The notes under the pieces are model-generated. The model saw only the letters and a list, made by a program, of their open reading frames with translations, had not been told where the DNA came from and ran no database searches. Positions 10,838 to 21,157 of a stretch of DNA of 64,000 nucleotides are shown here, piece by piece. A program made the position numbers and the translations under genes. The stretch is from Sialis fuliginosa (taxonomy: Eukaryota; Arthropoda; Insecta; Megaloptera; Sialidae). The DNA is taken from NCBI GenBank assembly GCA_961205875.1, contig OY540817.1:4561001-4625000 (forward strand), read 5' to 3'. How positions within the stretch are numbered: position 1 is the first letter of the stretch; every line of letters begins with the position of its first letter.

Positions 10838-11607
10838 TTAAGATGAAATTTGGTGAACGGACGAAGACTGATAACACATATAAAAATGATAAGATTTTTG
10901 AAAAAAAACATTTTTTGGACCCCCTTTCCATAGACTGAAAAGTGAACTCACATTATTTTTTTCACTTACCCCAAGCTCGTGGAGTAATGACGAACGAATT
11001 AAATAGGACAATTCCGAATGTTGTAAAAAATGAGACTGATGAAAACTAAAACTGAGAAAAGTTTTTGCAGTCATTTTAAAGAAAATAACCAAAAGAAGAA
11101 AACTGATAAGGTACCAAGTAAAAAAAAGAAGAAACGAAGATGTTGATAAAGAAAACAACTATTTTTGTTATTATAATAAAAAATATCAAGTTCCTCCTGT
11201 TGAAAACTAGGTAATGTGCTTCAAGTGCAATTTATGGGCACATGATAAATGCACCAGTGGTCAAATTACCTACATCCAGAGGCTTTTGCTGCGAATTTCG
11301 TACTAATTAGGTTTAATTATTCCACTCTTCGTGTTAGTCGGATAATCCCAAATACATATTGTTTTTATCTTTAATTTTAATTTGGTTTTATATTTTATTA
11401 AAACTAATACTGAAAATGTTTAACTAATAGATTATTTAATAATAAATTTTACTCAGGTTTTAATTTATCTCTTCGGTGTTCGTAACTACCCCACTCTCCC
11501 CTACTTTTATAGATTGAAATTTTATTTATTATTTGAAGGCTATGAAATAACGATCGTTTATTTTGTTCATAAAAACTTCAAAATTAATTAATTTAAGATT
11601 AACTTAC

Positions 11608-11721
11608 CCGCCGCATAACTCTCAAGGAGAACGATGAAGTCTTCATTTTGGTCGTTGGACGTTTGGTGTTTGAAAAGCGCACGAAGTAGAGAAAAAACTC
11701 CCACTAAATGATGTCTAAACT
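11608..11721 (-). CDS. Candidate 114-bp internal exon, unknown gene
   Basis: On the minus strand the segment lies between a near-consensus acceptor (TTTGTTTCAG) and a near-consensus donor (GG then GTAAGTTAA). Only one of its three frames is open. It encodes about 37 residues beginning FRHHLVGVFSLLRALF and ending EDFIVLLESYAA. Codon use and GC content stand out from the surrounding AT-rich sequence. The length is a multiple of three and the split-codon phase is the same at both ends. I do not recognise the family. The next exon downstream could be 9571-9624, whose phase fits. No other exons of this gene are evident. Confidence 0.55.
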
Positions 11722-11909
11722 CTGAAACAAAACGGACAAAGTTATTTATTTGTTACTTTTAGTTTATGTTACATCAACTACAAATATAAACTTTACACTT
11801 GTGTTATTTTGTCTTAATATTATTAGAAAAGAGACATAAAAAGTGATGAATAGTGATGCATTCAGGAAGTTGGATTTTTTGGATTTTCTTTTTATATGTT
11901 TGAAAATGA

Positions 11910-12815
11910 GTTGAAAATCAAAAATTTAGAAAAATCGGCCATGTGCGTCCCAAGAAAATTGCATAATTGTACATTTTTGATACATTTCGATTGTATCGCT
12001 GCACTGTTTTTGAAATATCTCCGGTTGTACAGTTCGTAGGAAAATTAAAAAAATATTAAAATACTTTTAAGTTAATAGACTATTGAACTGCATAGTTAGG
12101 TTTTAAATGCATCATAACCTCAAAAATAAAAAAATTGTCGAAAAACTTTTTTATCACTAATAATGCAATAATTAACGTAAAAATGAAGGGATTTTTACGA
12201 AAATATGTATTTTTATGTTATAAATACATGATAAAGTTTTCAAAAATAAAATTTTATTTTTACACCCACAATCGGCCATTATTGAAAAAAATGGAAAACG
12301 TCATGGGGTAAATTTTATTTTTTATGTTTAATGTTTATACCACATTTTAATAGTCTTATTATAGATGTTTTGTATTTATTTCTAATATTGCATATTTTTG
12401 ATGTTATTACAAATGACTTATTTTATTATGTGAGTGTGATTCTACAGGAATTGCATATTTTTTTTCGTAGAAGTGGCCAAATGTAACATTTTTTAATTAC
12501 AAAAAACGATATTTTAACTTATTTAACAGATTTTGGCATATGTTCACAAGAAAGTACAGAAGTACATACTCTACGACGTTTTCTCATTAAATGGCGAGCT
12601 TTTCCATTTTTTTCAAAAATTTGTGGGTGTAAAAATAAAATTTTATTTTTGAAAATTTTATGACGTATTTATCACATAAAAATACATATTTCCTCTTATT
12701 TTTGTTATCAAAAACAGTGTAGCGATACACTCTAAATGTATCAAAAATGCACAACTATGCAATTTTCTTGGGACGCACATGGACGATTTTTCTAATTTTT
12801 TTATTTTCAACTAAT
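11910..12815. mobile_element. Foldback element with ~400-bp arms
   Basis: The arm from AGTTGAAAAT through CGGCCATGTGCGTCCCAAG (11910-11960) returns inverted at 12770-12815. Complementarity continues inward through the blocks around ATAAAATTTTATTTTTACACCCACAA (12240-12280 against 12600-12650). No target duplication was defined. It is probably a non-autonomous DNA element able to form one long hairpin. Confidence 0.75.
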
Positions 12816-13086
12816 AATAATAATTTCTATGTATGCGCATTTACCCACAGTTTACATCTGCGTTAGAAAGATGTTTTTATCTGTTATGGCGTACAAGCTA
12901 TCGAACTTCCACGCACTATTGCCTCACCCTATATATCATCACGCTATCACTCAAAACAGCTGAGCAGTGAATAAATCAGTCAAATTGACCATTTAACTCG
13001 TAAATGATGTTTAAAAATTTTGTGTAGTTCAATTAGTTCGCCACAAAAGTCCATGAAATGCATTTGAAGCCGCGGGGACCTGCTAG
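12816..13086 (+). mobile_element. Helitron 3' end (tentative)
   Basis: The segment ends AGCCGCGGGGACCTGCTAG followed by T. CTAG at the end, a GC-rich subterminal stretch and insertion before T are Helitron 3' features. The hairpin is imperfect and the 5' end was not found, so the left limit is only the end of the preceding foldback. Confidence 0.4.
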
Positions 13087-13440
13087 TATTAAAGAAATAT
13101 AATACAATTTTCAGAATGTTTAACCGAGATATTTCTTTCAAATCGTTCGTAAAAGTTTATCTCTGTTATAACGGCGCTCTTATAAAGGAAGTTCAAGATG
13201 CCTTTAAGGTCAAAGGTCGCAAGAACATAGGAATGCTAAAGTTCAGTATTTAAATGATTCCGTGAAACTGGAACTAATGTTTGGTTATATCGACGTTCCA
13301 GAAAATGGAGTAAGTTGAGCGAAACTTACATGTGCAACAAAAAATAAAGGTTCTATTTGTATATAGACAATGTTTGTGTAATGTCTGTCGAATACCAAAA
13401 AACAGAAACACGGTATTTTTTAAAGCATAAAAACATTTTG
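13087..13440 (+). other. Small open frame after a TTTTCAG site, uncertain
   Basis: An ATG at 13116, two bases after TTTTCAG, opens a 45-codon frame to 13253 (MFNRDISFKSFVKVYLCYNG, then lysine-rich). A second frame just downstream encodes FRETGTNVWLYRRSRKWSK. FRETGT is common at the end of helix-turn-helix regions of mariner-like transposases, so this may be a frameshifted transposase relic rather than a host exon. Confidence 0.25.
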
Positions 13441-13929
13441 GATAATACCCCAGTGTTGGACACTTGCTTAATTAAATTTAGTAAATTAGAAATATTTGTT
13501 GAAATATATTTGATAACTGCCTAATGACACTTAACTCTAAAACAGTTTAATTATAAATAGATTAAACTAATTAGCAGTATAATTTATTTATTAATTATTA
13601 TATATCATAGCATCTGCTTTTCATTGTTTCAAATTTTACGATTCTTTATTTTATAACTTTTGTGTCGTAGTACTTATCATTTTGTAGTCATAACTAAGTG
13701 TCCATCACTGGGTGCTCATTTGTTTTTAATTACTGGATAAAAACATAAACAAAATAAAAGGCTATAATCTAAAAAAACTATGTATATTTGAGAACTTTGG
13801 CAATTAAATAGATTGAAGAGGTACTTGTTTTATTAATAACATGAATTCATGAAAATTACAAAAAAATAAGCCTATCAATCCTAAAAAACAGTATGCCTTG
13901 CTCTTAAAGCGACCAAGACTGGTGGCAGT
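13441..13929 (+). mobile_element. Family D element, copy 2
   Basis: It shares with the copies at 54252 and 62008 the blocks CCCAGTGTTGGACACTTG, GTGTCCATCACTGGG and TTCATGAAAATTAC. It ends with CCAAGACTGGTGGCAGT, a one-mismatch version of the family terminus. The 5' terminal repeat is missing. No coding capacity was seen. Confidence 0.7.
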
Positions 13930-14165
13930 ACCTTATAGCATTATTTGATTCCAATAATAGTAAAAGAATTTGAATAAGATATTTAACTAATTTTAAAATA
14001 TATTGTAAATTGTACGCAGGAATTATTTTAAGAAAATAATTTATACTACACATTTTCCTTATTATTTTTTTTTTTTTTTGCTTTCTACTTGTACTTTTTC
14101 AACTGGATATACCTTTTTTCTAGTATATTTTTTATACTTCATATATCCTTTAATATAGAGACCAG

Positions 14166-14460
14166 TGTCGCGGGGTACGGCGAGGAGTGTGCCAAGTAGA
14201 CGCATGGCAGAGGGAACAGGCCGGTATTCTTTTGATTGTCAATTGTTTATTTTATTTTCAATAATTAACTTTTAAATAGAATAAAAATTATTTTTACTTT
14301 TTGTTCTGATTCGCTTTTGTTAGGTAGTTAATTTAAGTGTTGTTTGGTTTTTATTACAATAATAATTAATCGTGTTTGTAGTTAATTCAACTATATATAT
14401 TTTTAAATCCTAAACAATAATTCCGTAGCCCACGCGAGCGAAGCCGCGTGGGCCCAGCAG
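14166..14460 (+). mobile_element. Helitron, 3' part, copy a
   Basis: This aligns with 23766-24084 (shared AATAATTAACTTTTAAAT, CTTTTTGTTCTGATTCG and ATCGTGTTTGTAGTTAATTC). It ends with a perfect 8-bp hairpin CCCACGCG/CGCGTGGG at 14429-14452, followed eight bases later by GCAG (for CTAG) and T. The 5' half of the family is absent. Confidence 0.7.
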
Positions 14461-14465
14461 TATTA

Positions 14466-14700
14466 TATAAGCCTGAAGATGAATCTGTGAATTTGAAAGC
14501 TTGCGATTACTTTTTCTTAAATAAATTTTGACCTTTAGACAAACAAGTTGTTTTTATTATATAATAATATATATACATATAATATATTTTATAATTTTCA
14601 ACTACGCAAATTGACTTTTACAACTGCACTTTTTATTTTTATAACTGCAGAAACAAGCTACAACTACACACTAAAATAACCTTTGATTATGCGTATGTAT
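14466..14700 (+). repeat. CCTGAAGATGA-type motif and ACTACACACTAAAATAACC repeat
   Basis: Positions 14470-14515 contain CCTGAAGATGA followed by GAAAGCTTGCG, a layout like the 3' parts of Penelope-type or SINE-like repeats. Positions 14580-14690 match 56880-57002 (AACTACACAAATTGACTTTTACAAC and a terminal ACACTAAAATAACC). No gene was seen between 14700 and 15002. Confidence 0.4.
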
Positions 14701-15002
14701 GTAATAAATACTTTCTTAGTATCTTTTTTCAAAATAATTCCGAAAAAAACGCTGAAAATAATCTTTATCTATTCAAATTAAAAAATTCCCGCTAAAAAAA
14801 TTCCTGCTAAGCAAACTGAAATAAACCAATATATCCATTTTTAAAGTGTTCTGACGTCATACCAAAGACACTTCTGCTAGACGTGTTTGTGATCACGTGA
14901 CAAACAAGCTAAAAATTACATTTTAAAATTAGGTTTATTATTAAAATACTGGCTTATTTCACGTAAAAAAGCACTTAATTGTGAATTTTAGTTATAATAC
15001 AC

Positions 15003-16206
15003 CAGGGCTGGCCAACCCGCGATGCTCTTATGTGCAGCCCGCGGTCACATATGAAGAAGTTATGTTTTTATAATGTTTATTTTAAGTATCAGGTGTTTCA
15101 GAATGACTGAGGTTGGTTTTAATTTCCCATCGATTTCTTTAAAATATTGTTCTGTTTATGTGACTTAACTAATCATTTTAATTGATAATTTTGTTTTATA
15201 ATATAATATAGAATTGGAATTTGAAATATTTTTGTGAATAAATAAAACCATTATTTATTAGTATTTTAAATACTTGATACCATACAGATATATTTTGTTT
15301 TTGATTAAATATATTTTTTTAAATTTACTATTACTTACTTGTTTTTTTCCCTAGGATCGTATGAGACAAATTGCAACCCTTTATCTGTGACGGGGCGAAA
15401 TATTGAGATTTTTTTCACTATTTATTTACCATACAAAATCGTAAATATTTCTATGCGAGGAAGTGGGTAATTTTTTTATCTAAAACTCCTACACTGATGT
15501 AGAATTTTTCGCACCTGATCGAATAATATCAATTATTACCCTTCATCTGTGGCAGGGGGCGAAATATTGAAGGTCGGCTATATGTATAAAATCCTATGAA
15601 AAGTAGCTGTACATTTTTTATGCTAATACATTTAAGAGTTTAGGGGGGGGGGGTAACGTTATTATATTATAAAATTAATTATATAAGTTATCTATTGGCT
15701 TTTTATTTATTGCGTAATTATTAGTTTCGGAGATATCAGATTTCAAAGTGTGACATATTTTCGTTACGTGTTTCTGAGGTTATTCTATTCTACTTAAGGT
15801 GAGAAAAAAAATGTTTTCTTAAACTCTGATACCTCCGATCACCGTTTATCATAGTTTCAATTCAATTCTGATACTCTTTCGACTCGAAAAAAAATCATGA
15901 AAATAAAAAATCTCTTATTTTTTGATACTTTTCGACTTAAAATCCACCATATTTTTTTCAGAGCCATAAAAATGCAATTTTGATCCCGGAAATCGAAAGA
16001 GCACACTCGAAGATAGTAAAATACATGACTTTTATTTATATTACTTCCGTTATTCTTAATGAGTTTGGAGCTCAAAGATTGACGAAAAACACTGTTCTCT
16101 TGGCCCTTAATGGGTTAAAAAATTGATTAGAAAAAAACTGTGCGGCCCTCGAAAAATTTTAGGTCATCAATGCGGCCCGCGGTGCAATTTGGGTTGGCCA
16201 GGCCTG
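15003..16206. mobile_element. hAT-type element with CAGGGCTGGCCAACC ends, 1204 bp
   Basis: The left end CAGGGCTGGCCAACCCGCG and the right end GGGTTGGCCAGGCCTG are inverted repeats with GCGGCCC-rich subterminal motifs. The flanking octamers TAATACAC (14995-15002) and TACTACAC (16207-16214) match at 7 of 8 positions. The interior has no transposase frame. It includes a stretch at 15355-15600 related to the GACAGGGGGTAAAATATT modules of the Helitron at 41635-42598. Confidence 0.85.
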
Positions 16207-16437
16207 TACTACACTATTTACAACATTTTAGTATTTATTATTATTTATTAATAGTGTCAAATACCCTATTCTTAGCAAGTTAGATGCATGCTTTGTAAAT
16301 TAGAAAAAAAAAGTTAAGTTAGTGACGTTTTAACGCCCTCCCCCAACTTAGTATTTATAAAACTTCATTTTAATAAAATTAGTTTAAAATTTTGAACAAC
16401 AATTTTATAAATTCCTTAAATACTTTTTGAATTGAAG

Positions 16438-16590
16438 AGATTTAAACTGCGATGTCAAAAAATGGAGCTGGGTCGTCGTGAAAAGGAAATGCGGCGGTTA
16501 AATAAGAAGCCGTTACAGGAAGAGGAAGCCAACGACGCTTTTGTCGAAGTGAAAATGTACAAGGATAGGTCGATCCATAAAAAAAATTGA
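16438..16590 (+). CDS. Candidate terminal exon or short ORF, unknown gene
   Basis: The frame is open from the stop at 16417 to TGA at 16588-16590. It contains an ATG at 16462 that would give 42 residues (MELGRREKEMRRLNKKPLQE, then acidic, ending in a basic tail). Charged, low-AT codons such as CGTCGTGAAAAG contrast sharply with the flanks. AATAAA follows at about 16607, so it could be the last exon of a plus-strand gene. The acceptor (GAATTGAAG, at 16437) is weak. The Lys/Arg/Glu-rich composition suggests a helical or nuclear protein, but I do not recognise it. Confidence 0.4.
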   Translation, partial: RFKLRCQKMELGRREKEMRRLNKKPLQEEEANDAFVEVKMYKDRSIHKKN

Positions 16591-17352
16591 AACGATTTTT
16601 TTAACAAAAATAAACAATACATTTTAAATCTTAATATACGAGTACACGAATAAATTTTTTTTTAATTTTAAAAAAAATTTGTTTTTAAATAAATGTACCC
16701 TATGGGTCCCTCATCCTCTTAACTGGACTATGTTTTTCTTTTGTAATTAACAATAAAATTTTGTTGACCCAAAAAAAAATTTGCTATCATCAAAAAATAG
16801 TAACACAAATTTTTTAATTTAGAGAGCCTCCACGAGCCTTAATTGATTTTTTGATAAAATTTAATAAATGCTTTATATAAATCATACTTTTATCTTCAAT
16901 ATCCCTTTTTTGTTTTTTCCAAATCTGTCCTTTTTCACGATCATTTTTTCAAGTGTGGTTTTTATTTGATTATTAATAACTTGGTCAAAAATGGTCACAC
17001 AGCGATACAAAAAAAATCAAATTGAAGAGAAAAGTCCTGTCTACATTAATTAGATTTGGTCTAAAAAATTTATGACGACCCACTGAGGCTCTCAAATCTT
17101 TTTTTTTTTAAATGCAATTTTTTTTATTCTCAAATTCGTTTGCGCCCATAAATACGCAAAGAAAACATAATCAGAGCCTGTGCGATTAATTTTACTCATA
17201 CTTAAGATTTTACAGCCCTAACAATTCCATTTTTCTTATTCCCAAGTGTTTAAAAGAAAACATTTACCCATTAATATTACCCAGAGCTATGATATAAAAA
17301 ATACAACATTTTATAAATATAGGTATTTACATAAATTCAACATAAGTACACG
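16591..17352. other. AT-rich stretch, no gene seen
   Basis: It contains the possible poly(A) signal near 16607. It also has a weak inverted pair, GAGAGCCTC near 16822 and GAGGCTCTC near 17087, which could be the ends of a small, old DNA element. Confidence 0.3.
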
Positions 17353-18468
17353 CAGAGCTGTACAGCACTCGAGTACAAGTACTTAAGTACTTTTACATTA
17401 TACAAGTACTTAAGTACTTTTACATTATACAAGTACTTTTGCAATTACAAATATAGAAATAGAAACATTGTTTTTCGTTAAAAAAGTCCAAGATTAGGTA
17501 TTCAATTGCAGCAGTGGCGTAGATAGGTTTTGCGATGGGGGGGGGGGGATATGACCAGGACCGTAACTAGAAGATCGGGGGCCCTGAGGCAAGAGGCGGC
17601 TGATAAGCCCCCAAAATAACAAAAAAAATTATTAGTATAATTTTTAAATGAATAACCTTTTTTTTTTGATCGTATAGTGGTATAAATTATAGTTAGCCGG
17701 GGAGGAGCCTACTAAGTTTGTGATAAACGAAAATGAATACAAACTGCAAGACCATTAATGCAGGCGACTGTACGTACAAATGCCTTTATTAAAAAAGAGT
17801 TCATGCGGTTCTGGTATTATTTTTTATAAGTAACCCTCTGTTTAACAATGGTTTCTTGTTTCATGTTTATTAAATTAAATTAAATATAGTAGGTATGGAT
17901 ATTATGTAGGTATGTACGTTGTACGTTAAAATTTTTATAATGGTAATGGATTTTTATAGTTTTGTCGGCTCGAGTGCTCCATTTTCCAACAGCTCAGTAG
18001 TTTTTATTAATTTATTATTTGTGTATAGAATTTTGATTTTAACTTAAAATTACCTACTTGTTTCAAAATTCTGATATATGTATACATATAGCGACATTTA
18101 TCGATTTATCACCCACCCAAAAGATCTAAAAAATATCCAGGGCTGGGGCGATGCGAAAATAGGCATTACTACACTGAAGTATAATATTTTTTAAACAGTA
18201 AAGAAAAAATATATAACAAAATATGTAATTGTAATTGCAATTACAAAAATTTGAGTACAATTACGAAAAGTACTTGTGTTTGTACTTAAGTACATTTTTT
18301 GATAAAGTACTTGTATTTGTACTTGAGTACATTTTTTGGCAATGTACTTGTACTTGTATTTAAGTACATTATTTTGTAAAGTAATTGTACTTGTACTTAA
18401 GTAAAATTTTTGGTAAAAGTAATTGTACTTGTACTTAAGTATATTTTTTTTGTACTTATGCACAGCTG
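17353..18468. mobile_element. hAT-like MITE with CAGAGCTGT ends and nested insertions
   Basis: The left end CAGAGCTGTACAGCACTCG and the right end CTTATGCACAGCTG are imperfect inverted repeats. Both subterminal regions carry TACTTAAGTAC-type repeats. The flanking octamers AGTACACG and GGTACATT match at only 5 of 8. From 17512 a CAGTGGCGTAGATAGG MITE end and a GGACCGTAACTAG-type segment (17560-17620) are nested in it. Confidence 0.65.
18264..18450. repeat. ~41-bp tandem repeats built from GTACTTAAGTAC
   Basis: About five head-to-tail units each hold a near-palindrome such as TTGTACTTAAGTACA followed by a T run and GATAAAG or variants. They form the right subterminal region of the MITE at 17353-18468. 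A shorter version lies at its left end (17375-17435). Confidence 0.75.
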
Positions 18469-18833
18469 GGTACATTCAGTGGATAATATTATTTCTTATT
18501 TCTACCATTCTGTCAATTATGAATTAACATAAAGTGCGTTTTTTAACATGACAGTTAAAGTGATTATGCATTATTCTTTACACTCTTCGTCACAAAAAAC
18601 GTCAACAGTTTTGTTGGCTTGCTTTATTACCATAAATTAGTTGGTATATAAATAAAAGGAAAAATGTGTTTTCATTCATTTTTAAATACATTTGTCATAC
18701 ATAAAAATATTACTCTTTTTGAAATTAATTTCACATTTAAACATGTTCGCAAAAAGTAAGAAAAGAAGAATCTCTCTAAACTTATCCACACTTCTCTAAA
18801 AGTTTAGACAAGGAAAAATAAAGGACAAATAAC

Positions 18834-19622
18834 CATAGACATAGAGAAATCTGACTCGAAAACAGAGTCGTGTCAAAAGAAAGAGATAGAAACAGGTTTG
18901 GAATATACTTGTCCTTTTTTTAAACAGGAGTGTAATTATTTCATTCTTGGCCCCGAATATTAAAAATATTTATAGATATATATAAAGAGGTTAAAAAACA
19001 AAAAATAATTAACATTATAAAAAAAATGTATTTAAAAAAAAAACAATTATTCATTTCTAAATCATATAAGTTTCGAATTTTTTGACCCAATTTTAATATC
19101 TTGTTCTTCCTTTTTCGTAGCTTCGTAAATTCATAATATAACCTCATATAAAAAAAAATATTTTAAATTTTGTTGAGTAAATCTTGTATGTGCTGTTTGT
19201 AAGTGCCTCATCATTTTGTAGCAACCACATTGGAATTGATTTAAAACTATTTTTTATTAATATATAGATATTTAATATTTTTGGTAGCAAAAATGTTATT
19301 TTCCCGGAATATCCGTTCATAATTTTGCAAACTATCAGATCAATTGATGTTTTTTTTTTAATTTCCTCGATGAAATATGAACCATTATAGTATTTTATTG
19401 TTTATTGTTTCTAATAAAAAACTTATTGCACAAAAATCACAAGATAGATATACAAAAATATCGGACAGAAATACTACCCTGAACTGCAGTAAGCTACCAA
19501 TCAGATTCTTAGAAAAACAGATAGATATATTCCAAACTACACTGCATCTCTCTCTCACTTTTTGAACAGATGTTACACCATTGTGTTAATACAGAATGCA
19601 CTGTCCATTCTCTATGTCTATG
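18834..19622. mobile_element. MITE with CATAGACATAGAG termini, copy 2, perfect 8-bp duplication
   Basis: The ends CATAGACATAGAG and CTCTATGTCTATG are inverted. CAAATAAC flanks both sides exactly (18826-18833 and 19623-19630). The outer ~120 bases on each side match the short copy at 6445-6775, but ~450 bases of unrelated AT-rich sequence replace the middle. The 8-bp duplication fits a hAT-type mechanism even though the ends lack the usual CAG. Confidence 0.85.
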
Positions 19623-20036
19623 CAAATAACACATTACCTAGCATTGTTACCATATCGCTCCACGAGTCATTGGCGTATCATTTAGATTTTAAAATAAATA
19701 TCAATTGTTTTGAATTATAAAATTAATTAATAATAAATGTTTTATATTGTCTTTAAAAATATTCAATTGTAATTTAAAGCATATTTGCAAAATAAAAATT
19801 TTCATGTGACGCCTCTGGGATAATATGCGATTTTGACAACTAAGAAAAGATGCCCGCCGCAAAATTTTGGTAAGACTTTCATATACGGACTAGCATTAGT
19901 TATTATGTATCCATAGCCATTCCTAATCTAATTGTAAGTCTAAAAGTATATTCCCCTTTACCTCTCCCCTCAACACATTACACATCAAATTAAACAATAA
20001 AGTTATTTAATTTTAACTATTTTTGGTGTAGATATA
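19623..20036. other. No confirmed gene; candidate start exon noted
   Basis: At 19850-19869 an ATG (MPAAKF) is followed after 20 bases by the donor GTAAGAC on the plus strand. This could be a short first coding exon. No downstream exon was recognised, so it is not called a gene. Confidence 0.25.
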
Positions 20037-20435
20037 CAGGGTGAGTAAAAAATATGGAATATTGCTCATATTTTCTAAAATATTCATTATTTAAAAAAAT
20101 AGTTTTTTGTGTAAACGTTTTCAGAGAAATTATTTCCTATATAATGCTAATCTTCAAAAAGAATAGGCATGATGCCAGTAACAAAGTATCACTGAAATTA
20201 TGATTTTAAATAATGAAATAGGTTAAAAAGATTCTAAAAAATGTATTTATTTTTATATTAAAAGCGAGAATAATATGATTTTTGTTAAAATAAAAACACA
20301 AAATACAGCAATCCGCCATGTTAGATAAAACACCAGTCACTTCGTGAAACTTCAAGAGAACTGTCAGATAGGTTTTCATTTGGAGGTGCTTGCATAATTT
20401 GCTAGCTCGTTTATAATACCTGACATTAGTGTGGA
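20037..20435. mobile_element. Three abutting MITE fragments
   Basis: 20037-20164 is one end of a TA-CAGGGTGAGT element. 20165-20345 is the end of a repeat with terminus AGGCATGATGCC, matching 30105-30275 in reverse. 20346-20435 matches in reverse the left part of the MITE at 63254-63525 (GAGCTAGCAAAT, GACAGTTCTCTT). Confidence 0.55.
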
Positions 20436-21157
20436 GCAAAAAAAGGTCATTATAATTTGTAAAAGAGAAATATATAAAGTGTAAAGCAAAAAAAAAAAAA
20501 TAACACCTGAATTACCGTTTAAAAAATAAAAAAATGTTTAATGATTTACCTACCTACCATAAAAATAAAGTACAATCAAACTCATAAACGTCCGAAAGTA
20601 ATATACTTTAGATAAAAATTCAAAAACTAACTAGGTATTTAGCACAATTAGCATAATTAAGTTGCCATAAAATAATTGATAATAACGATTATTTAAGCGT
20701 ATAATGTTAAAAACACATAAAGGCATTGTACGAGTATATATACTTTTCCAAACACCCTTGTTTTTATTCTCATACATATTCATGCTTCCTTCACGAAAAT
20801 GGAAAGCTATAGTTTGCACATATACATATAATCTCTACAACATATCATTATAAAATAAGCGCTTTTAATATAAATCTACAACTTCCGTGAAGCGACATGC
20901 AATAGTCGTATTTACCAGAAAATTCACATTTATTACTACTCTTAGCCATTAAATTGCTATTTTTTATATTTCTATACACCATTACCTGATTAATGACAAT
21001 TTTGACTCCCCCCCCCCCTTTCGCTCTCATTTTTTTTAAATTAAATGATCCACTTTCCCCCCAAAAGCCTCCATTATGACAGTTTGAATTTTTCACATGA
21101 ATTAAAAAAAATCGTTTTGAAAAAATATAAAAAAGTTATAATTGATTGTATATTTAT
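20436..21157. other. AT-rich stretch, no gene seen
   Basis: Only chance frames and a C10 run near 21008 were seen. Confidence 0.35.

Larger units (their letters stand above)
9474..11505. mobile_element. Putative composite bounded by GGGGATAGTGGAGTAA inverted ends
   Basis: AGGGGATAGTGGAGTAATC at 9474 is matched in inverse, with mismatches, by ACCCCACTCTCCCCT near 11486-11503. Inside are an exon-like segment (9571-9624), a family-K repeat in reverse orientation split in two (about 9640-9705 and 10838-10985), and the TTAA-flanked element that splits it. No target duplication was recognised, so the outer boundaries are tentative. Confidence 0.45.

Noticed and set aside
10838-11158. 106-codon minus-strand frame
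   Set aside because: It begins in a family-K repeat and ends next to a transposon end, is Ser/Phe/Leu-rich low-complexity sequence, and has no domain or splice signals.
13083-13253. Full host gene exon at 13116-13253
   Set aside because: The frame stops quickly, and a second frame nearby has a mariner-like FRETGT motif, so a decayed transposase is more likely. It is kept only as a low-confidence feature.
18264-18450. Possible CRISPR-like array
   Set aside because: The repeats are contiguous tandem units without unique spacers, in a eukaryotic genome.
18191-18475. 94-codon minus-strand frame rich in Tyr/Lys/Thr
   Set aside because: It is a translation of the ~41-bp tandem repeat at a MITE end.
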